Below are positions 30,974 through 36,049 of a DNA stretch of 36,049 bases, one piece after another. Within the stretch, counting starts at the first letter, position 1. The number at the start of each line of letters is the position of its first letter. A model generated the notes under the pieces. That model made no database searches and had not been told where the DNA came from. It saw only the letters and a list, made by a program, of their open reading frames with translations. Source of the DNA: Chloroflexota bacterium. Its GTDB lineage: Bacteria > Chloroflexota > Limnocylindria > Limnocylindrales > CSP1-4. The stretch covers positions 15,122-51,170 of the forward strand of contig PLOC01000080.1 in NCBI GenBank assembly GCA_003141955.1, in the 5' to 3' direction. The position numbers and the translations under genes are program-made.

Positions 30974-32411
30974 TTGCAACCTGTTCTGGCAAGGCCAGAG
31001 CGAGGCCGTGGGCGTATGCGGCAGGCGTCAGGCGGGCTGACACGAATTCCCTCCCTGCAATGACGATCCGTTCGTAGATGGCGTGGAGCAGGTCTGCCCT
31101 GGCTTGGGGGACGTCGGCCTGTTGCCAGGTCTCCGCGAGGACGCGCAGCCATTGGACCGCACGATCCGCTGGCACCCCTACCTGCGCCGTCTCCTCGACC
31201 TCAGCCAGAGACGCCCGCAGCCTCTTCATTCGTTCGAGGTAGGTCTCGTCGCTGATGCCGCCTCCCACGTGTTCGAGGGCAAGCTCACGCATCTGGCGCT
31301 CGATCCGAGAGCGGTCGATGGCCACGGGTCGGACTGTGGAACCCAGCGCAGCCACGACTCTGGCGATTACCCCGTCGTCGAGCTCGATCCCACCCATCTG
31401 CGCGAGGATCGGCTCCTCCCAGGTCTCGGCCGGAAGTCGAGCTGCGGTACCCCACTCCTGGCACGGCTTGGTATGGAGCTTGCGATACCGTCTGTTCGCA
31501 GCCCAGCCGTCGCTTCGTATCCGCCGGCCGCAGACGCAGTAGAGCAGCCCAGCAAGAACATCGACTCGGTCATTACGGTGAGGACCACTACCTCGGCACT
31601 TGGCTCTGCGGACATCCTCGACCCGCGCCCACAGCTCGTCGGAAACAGGTGGGTTCGATCGCCACGGTGCTGGCTTTCGGGTCTCGTTGGGCCCGCGGTG
31701 TCTCCTGATCCAGCCGTTGTAGACGGGGTTCATCAGGATGCAGCGGATGCGGGTGGCCTCCAGACCAGTCTCGGCGGCAAGCTGCGCGGCGCTCACGGTT
31801 CCGAGGGCATAGCGCTCGAACAGATCCACTGCGGTACCGATGGTCTCCGGGTTGATCTGGAGCGTGTTGGGCGGCTCTGGAGATCGCCGGAACCCCAAGG
31901 GGGCATGGCCACCTGGGTCGTTCTCCTGGGCGAACTTGGCGGCGTAGCCCTCCGTGATCCGCTCTGAGAGCCGCCGGCTGTACTTCTCGGCTCCGGCCGA
32001 CTCCGCCACCAACTCGTCCCAATCGCCCGGATCGGAGCTGATGATCCGCCGGTCGCACATGACCAGAGCGACACCCGACGGATGGAGATGGTCTTCGAGA
32101 AGTTCGAGCGTCCTGCGCAAGTTGCGCTGCCAGCGGTCGGAGTACCCCGCGAGGAGCAGGTCGAACCCTCCCGCCTTCGCTTCGGCCAGCATCTGGGTCA
32201 TCGTCGCCGAGCGCCAGACGGTCGTGCCGCTGTGGGCCACCTGGAAGACCCGCCCGGTGTCCACCAGACCGTGGCGCTCGATGAAGCGGTCCTGCTGCTC
32301 ACGCTGGCTGGCCGGCCCGAAGCGGTCGTACTGCCCCGTGGTCGACTCGCGGATCCAGCGTGCCGCCCGCAGGCCTCGGATGTCGTCAAGAGAGCGCGGC
32401 AGCCGCCTCAT
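30909..32411 (-). CDS. Large serine recombinase (site-specific integrase)
   Basis: A 500-residue integrase/resolvase. The N-terminal catalytic domain begins AARWIRESTTGQYDRFGP with nucleophile Ser23, followed by LLAGYSDRWQRNLRRTLELL. A Recombinase domain follows (about 160-270; ITEGYAAKF, GHAPLGFRR, LMNPVYNGWIRRHRG), then a zinc ribbon (YCVCGRRIRSDGW...CQEW) and a coiled-coil stretch near 380-430. This is the layout of phage-type large serine integrases. The ATG at 32411 overlaps the upstream small gene (ATGA). The last 21 residues (MARPTGFEPATFGSGG...) are the antisense of tRNA-Arg, so the protein's end depends on the junction with the chromosome. Confidence 0.9.
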   Translation of the reverse strand: MRRLPRSLDDIRGLRAARWIRESTTGQYDRFGPASQREQQDRFIERHGLVDTGRVFQVAHSGTTVWRSATMTQMLAEAKAGGFDLLLAGYSDRWQRNLRRTLELLEDHLHPSGVALVMCDRRIISSDPGDWDELVAESAGAEKYSRRLSERITEGYAAKFAQENDPGGHAPLGFRRSPEPPNTLQINPETIGTAVDLFERYALGTVSAAQLAAETGLEATRIRCILMNPVYNGWIRRHRGPNETRKPAPWRSNPPVSDELWARVEDVRRAKCRGSGPHRNDRVDVLAGLLYCVCGRRIRSDGWAANRRYRKLHTKPCQEWGTAARLPAETWEEPILAQMGGIELDDGVIARVVAALGSTVRPVAIDRSRIERQMRELALEHVGGGISDETYLERMKRLRASLAEVEETAQVGVPADRAVQWLRVLAETWQQADVPQARADLLHAIYERIVIAGREFVSARLTPAAYAHGLALALPEQVAMARPTGFEPATFGSGGRRSIR

Positions 32412-32626
32412 GCCGCCCTACCTCTTCCGCTCTTGCACATCCGAGGCATGTTCCCTCTGGCGTCAAGGCACTCGTTGCGCATCTGGTCGGGGCCTTCCGG
32501 ATAGCGGGCATGGAGGGCTTCGACGTAGCGGGCCAGGGCCGCGACGAGCGCGTCACGCGCGACTCCTGGAGGCGAGGTGGTGGTCTGGATCGTCGGCGTC
32601 GTCACGGTTTCACCGGCCGATTCCAT
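32408..32626 (-). CDS. Small protein coupled to the serine recombinase, unknown function
   Basis: A 72-residue frame from ATG 32626 whose TGA overlaps the recombinase ATG. The first 20 residues are Thr-rich (TVTTPTIQTTTSPPG); then comes an amphipathic helix VARDALVAALARYVEALHARY and a basic tail. It could be a recombination directionality factor or regulator, by position only. The ribosome site is weak. The overlap and the helix support a real gene. Confidence 0.55.
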   Translation of the reverse strand: MESAGETVTTPTIQTTTSPPGVARDALVAALARYVEALHARYPEGPDQMRNECLDARGNMPRMCKSGRGRAA

Positions 32627-32826
32627 CCTGGATCGTGGGCTACGCGACGCGACAACTCGGCCCTTAAGGGCCGGAGTGTCTGTCGTGTCTGCGCTTGTAT
32701 GCCGACGCGACAGGTACGGGACAGATCACGCGACAGCCTCAAAGTCACCCACGACAGGCAACGCGACAGATTGCGCGACAGAGTGTGAACGGACAACAAC
32801 GGCCGACGCGACAGGTTCACGACAGC
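32627..32826. repeat. Iteron-like direct-repeat array (CGCGACAG)
   Basis: GACAG begins at 32709, 32720, 32732, 32753, 32765, 32777, 32810 and 32821, mostly with CGC before it. Most steps are 11-12 bases, one helical turn; 32792 is a GACAA variant and 32680-32684 is an inverted copy. To the left is a perfect 14-bp palindrome GGCCCTTAAGGGCC (32659-32672). The region has no gene, lies between the ATPase and recombinase genes, and upstream of the latter. It fits an origin iteron array or a multi-site operator. Confidence 0.75.
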
Positions 32827-33878
32827 CCCCACCGATCGTCGGTCAGAGTGAAGCGGCCGGCTTTGAGCCCGCGTCGGAGTGCCGTCCGCACGCTATCGGT
32901 CTTGACCTCGCCCTCGGCTTCATCCACATTCAGCCGAGCCACGATCTCCGTGACGGTGAGCTGGTCGGTGGCGATCGCCTCGGCGATCCGGTCGGCCAGG
33001 ACGACCGCGTACGGAGCTAGGGCCACCTCGCCGAGGCGTCCCTCAAACCAGGTGGTGGAGACGACGAAGCGGCCCAGGTGTGCGTAGTTGTTGGCCTTGC
33101 GGCACATCAGCTGGACGGTCTCGCCATCGCGTGTCAGGCTCCAGCTCATCCGGGCTAGGTTGTGCCAGAAGATCGAGCCGAACGGATAGACCGGGCTGTC
33201 TGCCTTCGTCACGTGGCCAAGGCTCAGGGTCGGGCGGCCGATCTGGACGAGGGCCGCGGCGTACTGACCGGCGGCTTCGGGCTTGAGTGGATCGGTGCCG
33301 CCACTGGCAGGCACGATCGAGTCCACCACCATGTACGTCGCGCCCCACTCCACGGCCAAGGTGTGGAGGTCCTGGGCCTGAGCCCAGATCGCCCCGCGAT
33401 GGCCTTTCCAATCAGCCGACGAGGGCGAGACATGCAGGACGGCGGTAATGGCCTCCGACCCACCGAGCCCGTAGATTCGGCGAGCCCATTCTTCGGGGTG
33501 CCCTTCGTAGTCGACGAGCAGGACGCGATGGCCGCCCGCAATGAGATTGACGATCCACCACGCGGTGAGCGTGCCCTTACCGACCCCGCCCATGCCGTGG
33601 AGGATCGTGTGCCCTTGTGGGTCGAGATAGCCCAGGAGAGGCGCTGGGGGCGGTGCCGTCGAGACTTCGGCGAGGCAGCGCGCCCCGGTACGGGCCATGA
33701 TGCCGGAGGCTGCTGGCGTCTTGCAGGTGTCGCCTGGAGGCGGGGGAAGCGGTGGCTCTTCGTCAACGGCCGCAGGTGTGTTGTCAGCCGACCCTTCGCG
33801 CAGACTGCCTTCTCGCGCACCGAGCCAGTCCAGCGACGGATCCGCTGCCGCTTGAGGCTCGAGGCGGTCAGCGTTCAT
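32817..33878 (-). CDS. RepA-like P-loop ATPase (AAA_25 type, replication/mobile element)
   Basis: A 353-residue RecA-fold ATPase. A disordered Pro-rich N-terminus (1-75) precedes LDPQGHTILHGMGGVGKGTL with Walker A at 95-103. Walker B is TYMVVDSIV (Asp186). SLGHVTKADSPVYPFGSIFWHNLARMSW (in part) matches the sensor region of RepA/RSF1010-like hexameric helicases and AAA_25 proteins seen in plasmids and integrative elements. A C-terminal winged-helix-like segment (LTVTEIVARLNVDEAEGEVKTDSVRTAL, in part) could bind DNA. Its stop lies inside the iteron array, consistent with an initiator/helicase acting there. The ATG overlaps the upstream small gene. Confidence 0.8.
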   Translation of the reverse strand: MNADRLEPQAAADPSLDWLGAREGSLREGSADNTPAAVDEEPPLPPPPGDTCKTPAASGIMARTGARCLAEVSTAPPPAPLLGYLDPQGHTILHGMGGVGKGTLTAWWIVNLIAGGHRVLLVDYEGHPEEWARRIYGLGGSEAITAVLHVSPSSADWKGHRGAIWAQAQDLHTLAVEWGATYMVVDSIVPASGGTDPLKPEAAGQYAAALVQIGRPTLSLGHVTKADSPVYPFGSIFWHNLARMSWSLTRDGETVQLMCRKANNYAHLGRFVVSTTWFEGRLGEVALAPYAVVLADRIAEAIATDQLTVTEIVARLNVDEAEGEVKTDSVRTALRRGLKAGRFTLTDDRWGLS

Positions 33879-34084
33879 GGTCGACGCTCGATCAACTGGG
33901 CGGCTGCTCCGGCCTGGCGCCGGCCCAACGGGCAGTCGTCGAAGGCGACATGATCGTGCAGCCGGCGGGCCAGGCTAGGTATGGCCTCGGGCCGGTCTGG
34001 GCCGTAAACGCTCCGGAACCGTTCGACCGCAGCGATGCTCCGGAGGTCCTCGGTGACGTGATCGAGCAGATAGGTCGCACCCAC
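33875..34084 (-). CDS. Small protein coupled to the RepA-like ATPase, unknown function
   Basis: A 69-residue frame from GTG 34084, with its TGA overlapping the ATPase ATG (ATGA). The sequence MGATYLLDHVTEDLRSIAAV, then RFRSVYGPDRPEAIPSLARR is helical and charged. No family is recognised and there is no clear ribosome site. It is first in the minus-strand operon that runs to the ATPase and perhaps on to the recombinase. The coupling argues for a real gene; a DNA-binding regulator is only a guess. Confidence 0.5.
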   Translation of the reverse strand: MGATYLLDHVTEDLRSIAAVERFRSVYGPDRPEAIPSLARRLHDHVAFDDCPLGRRQAGAAAQLIERRP

Positions 34085-34112
34085 AAGGGGAGGGTAGATG
34101 CTGCCCAGTCCA

Positions 34113-34153
34113 TTGCAAAGATGGTACGGCCTGCGCTACCATGCTATTTGCAA
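34113..34153. promoter_or_regulatory. Compound palindrome between divergent genes, probable operator
   Basis: Outer arms TTGCAAA (34113-34119) and TTTGCAA (34147-34153) enclose inner arms ATGGTA (34121-34126) and TACCAT (34137-34142). It lies between the minus-strand gene starting at 34084 and the plus-strand gene at 34182, where a shared operator is expected. TATTTG at 34145-34150 might serve as a -10 box rightwards. Confidence 0.65.
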
Positions 34154-34181
34154 CAGACCGCTGCTAATGAGAGGGTTGGGC

Positions 34182-34901
34182 ATGACGGAAACAGGCTGGG
34201 CGGTCTTCTCAGTTGTGCCAGGTCTCAGCCTGGCCGGGGTGGATGAGACCGCAGTCGAGGTGACGTTCAAGCGAATCGATGGACGTGAGCCCCACAGTTG
34301 CCGCCTCTACTTCGTGACGATCGACGGACGTCTGGAGTGCGTGGGGTTCGCCTTCGGAAGCACACTCCAGCACACGAGCCTGCCCTTCCACCCGCTCGAT
34401 CTGGCGTCGATCCGGGGCGTGCCGTGGGGCAAGCTCATAGCAGACGGCAAGGCGCAGGCGGCGAAGATGCCGGGGATGATCCGATCCGTCGTTGGTCGCG
34501 ATCCTCTGCGTCCGCTCACGCCCTCTGAGGAAGAGGCGGCACGTGCCGCCGGCACCCCGCTCCTGCATTTCCAAGGTGGAACCTGGATGACCGATGCTGA
34601 GGCACAGACGGGCCTTCTTGCTGTCTTGCAATCGGGGTCGGCTGACATCCCCGAGACCGTGCCCAAACGTCCCGGCCGACCCGTGGCCCATGACGCCGAG
34701 TTCCATGCCCGGGTGGCACACATCTACCTCCGGGAATATGAGGCCGGGAACCGAAAGCCGACGCAGGCTGTCTTCAGTGAGATGTTCGCGCCATCGCCAG
34801 AAGCCGCGGCCCGCTGGGTGGGCGAGTGTCGAAGGCTTGTCGATCCGCGGACCGGATCTCCCTACCTGCCTTCGGCCCGTCGCGATGGCCGCGCTGGGTG
34901 A
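34182..34901 (+). CDS. Element-encoded protein with C-terminal HTH-like motif, unknown function
   Basis: A 239-residue soluble protein from ATG 34182, with GAGGG eight bases upstream. The first half forms an alternating-strand domain (AVEVTFKRIDGREPHSCRLYF; FGSTLQHTSLPFHPL, the latter in the middle) with no known match. The C-terminal part has HARVAHIYLREYEAGNRKPT followed by FSEMFAPSPEAAARWVGECR, which resembles the PTQAVAxxxxxSxxTAARWVxxARR-type helix-turn-helix of actinobacterial mobile elements. It may regulate the element from the palindrome just upstream. It is convergent with the tyrosine recombinase, 50 bases away. Confidence 0.75.
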   Translation: MTETGWAVFSVVPGLSLAGVDETAVEVTFKRIDGREPHSCRLYFVTIDGRLECVGFAFGSTLQHTSLPFHPLDLASIRGVPWGKLIADGKAQAAKMPGMIRSVVGRDPLRPLTPSEEEAARAAGTPLLHFQGGTWMTDAEAQTGLLAVLQSGSADIPETVPKRPGRPVAHDAEFHARVAHIYLREYEAGNRKPTQAVFSEMFAPSPEAAARWVGECRRLVDPRTGSPYLPSARRDGRAG

Positions 34902-34951
34902 AAACAGACGTCCACCAGTCGGCTGTCGGCGAGCCTCCGTCCCTCCAAGGG

Positions 34952-35886
34952 TCAGACTCCAATCGCCTCGGCCACCTCCCGCCAGGCTCGATCCTCTTGG
35001 CCTTCAAGCCGGCGCAGGTAGACGGTCGTGACGGCCAAGCTCGAGTGGTCGAGGAACGCGCTGACATCCTCGATCGACTCGCCGGCATCTCTTCGGAGCT
35101 TTGCGGCCGTATGCCGCAGGACGTGGATCCCGGTCGGAGCCATGCCGGCAAGCCGCAGGTAGCGGCGGAAACGGGCGTAGAACGTCCCGCTCGTGACGCC
35201 CGTCGGTCGCGCTCCCGCCTGCCATAAGGACTCTTGTGGCGCCATTGCCGCAAGCTCCTGCCCGGCGTCGGCAAGGGTGGCGCAGATCGCCTCGAATGCC
35301 GGGCGTGGGAGCTCGCGTCGACCTCTCTTGCCGCCCTTGCCCCGGTAGGAGTAGTAGACGGTCTCGCCCTCCACGCTCAGGTCGCCTGCCCGTAGGCCGA
35401 TCACCTCGGCCCGACGCCGGCCGGTCAGGACCAGGGTGAGGAGGATCGCCCGGTCGCGCCGACCCGCCACGGTGTCAGGGACGACTGCCAGGAGCCGGCG
35501 GACCTCGTCAGCTCCGTATCCTCGGGCGACTGACTGAGTGGCCCTCGGGCGCTCGACGGCATCGCACGGGTTGGAGACGACCAGGCCCATCCGGATCAGG
35601 AACCGGTAGAAGGAGGACAGGCAGGCGATCCTGGCCCCGACCGTCGTGGCTGAGGGAGTCCGTCCCGACTTGCCGATACCGTGGACCCAGGCGAGGACAT
35701 CCGCGGGCTTGACTCTGTCAGGCGTCTTGCCGAGGTCGGCGAAGAAGGGCCAGAGCATCCGGCTGTAGGACTCGACGGTCCGCCGGGAGCCAGACGGTTG
35801 CCCTTCTCAACGAGGAAGGCGTACAGGGCCTGATCCCAGGCGGAGGGGTCTCCGCTGGTCAGGGCGGGGAGTGGTTGAGCGGTCAT
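34952..35886 (-). pseudogene. Tyrosine recombinase (XerC/D-like) with a frameshift near its N-terminus
   Basis: The catalytic part (34952-35758, 268 codons from its ATG) has the full set of active residues: Arg115 in TGRRRAEVIGLR, Lys141 in RGKGGKRGRRELP, His212-x-x-Arg215 in IHVLRHTAAKL, His238 in FLDHSS and Tyr247 in TTVYLRRL. Codons for the start of the N-terminal SAM-like domain lie in another frame (35886 down to about 35795, MTAQPLPALTSGDPSAWDQA...). Reading resumes as SGSRRTVESYSRMLWPFF after a loss of one base near 35795. An in-frame TGA blocks the second frame upstream. The gene is either broken, a sequencing error, or made by slippage; a short protein from the internal ATG is possible. 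Confidence 0.8.
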
Positions 35887-36049
35887 CGTGGCGCCTCACG
35901 TGCGGGCTGGACGCTCACATCCATCACTCAGTCGGCCGACGAAAGCAACACCATCGAATGCCATGAAAAGGCTATGAGGGGAGCCGCGCCGGTGACAACG
36001 TTGGGTTGTCATTGCAACCAGCATCGGGAGGCTCCACGCAATGTTGTAC
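35887..36049. other. Gene-free right edge with a short hairpin region
   Basis: Upstream of the tyrosine recombinase. GACAAC (35994-35999) pairs with GTTGTC (36005-36010) and GGTTG with CAACC just after, giving alternative small stem-loops. CATTGCAACC at 36010-36019 repeats the bases at the tRNA-Arg end (30972-30981). No promoter or gene is identified. Confidence 0.4.

Larger units (their letters stand above)
30909..36049. mobile_element. Integrated mobile element at tRNA-Arg (right end not certain)
   Basis: The segment holds a serine recombinase, small coupled ORFs, a RepA-like ATPase beside iteron-like repeats, a regulator-like gene behind a palindrome and a tyrosine recombinase. It abuts the 3' end of a tRNA gene and its content differs from the housekeeping genes to the left. 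No relaxase, TraB/FtsK or virion genes are visible. A 10-bp direct repeat (30972 and 36010) may mark its ends, or it may continue beyond the window. Confidence 0.7.

Noticed and set aside
30590-30979. Minus-strand ORF containing QDSNLRPSAPEADALSAELQ
   Set aside because: Well-known artefact: translation of the antisense of a tRNA-Arg gene. Its downstream tail is noted separately under the possible small RNA.
32709-32825. CRISPR array
   Set aside because: Repeats are only 5-8 bases with 11-12-base spacing and no unique spacers of 30 bases; no cas genes.

Overview
The window is high-GC throughout, with GTG starts, strong AGGAGG-type ribosome sites, an exported DsbA/VKOR thiol-oxidation pair, single-span surface proteins with Thr/Pro-rich stalks, and no outer-membrane genes. 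This fits a monoderm-like high-GC bacterium. I lean towards Chloroflexota (Limnocylindria-type surface proteins), with Actinomycetota as the alternative. No rRNA or marker gene here settles it.

Layout. 1-3.9 kb: a partial amino-acid permease, a small membrane protein and an aspartase-type lyase. 4.2-9.2 kb: a family of surface proteins, namely an intact Thr/Pro-repeat protein, a dead remnant of a paralogue and a 1162-residue repeat adhesin. All share a C-terminal anchor module, and the two intact genes share leader motifs. 9.3-11.3 kb: a cytosolic protein of unknown function and a GT87-type membrane glycosyltransferase. 11.2-15.4 kb, minus strand: a membrane surface protein, an ECF sigma factor and a FecR-type anti-sigma factor. 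The outside part of the anti-sigma factor carries the same beta-module as the adjacent surface protein. 15.6-22.2 kb, plus strand: a lipoprotein, a thiolase, a two-gene ABC transporter, a GT2 glycosyltransferase with a flippase-like membrane protein, and an unknown protein. 22.3-25.1 kb, minus strand: a DsbA-like oxidoreductase, VKOR and a ribokinase-family kinase. tRNA-Asp(GTC) with its own terminator follows. 25.5-30.3 kb, plus strand: a compact run of threonine aldolase, DUF885 peptidase-like protein, divergent HisA-like protein, exported cyclophilin and cytosolic cyclophilin. 30.3-30.9 kb has no confident gene but holds a possible structured RNA.

From tRNA-Arg(CCG) at 30.9 kb to the right edge lies an integrated mobile element. 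It has a large serine recombinase whose reading frame ends inside the tRNA gene, two translationally coupled small ORFs, a RepA-like P-loop ATPase next to an iteron-like GACAG array, a divergent gene behind a large compound palindrome, and a frameshifted tyrosine recombinase. ATPase, iterons and recombinase together suggest an integrative element able to replicate. No conjugation genes are visible, and its right end may lie outside the window.

The strongest candidates for something undescribed are the sigma/anti-sigma/surface-protein locus with shared ectodomains, the shared C-terminal anchor signal and the iteron-bearing element.
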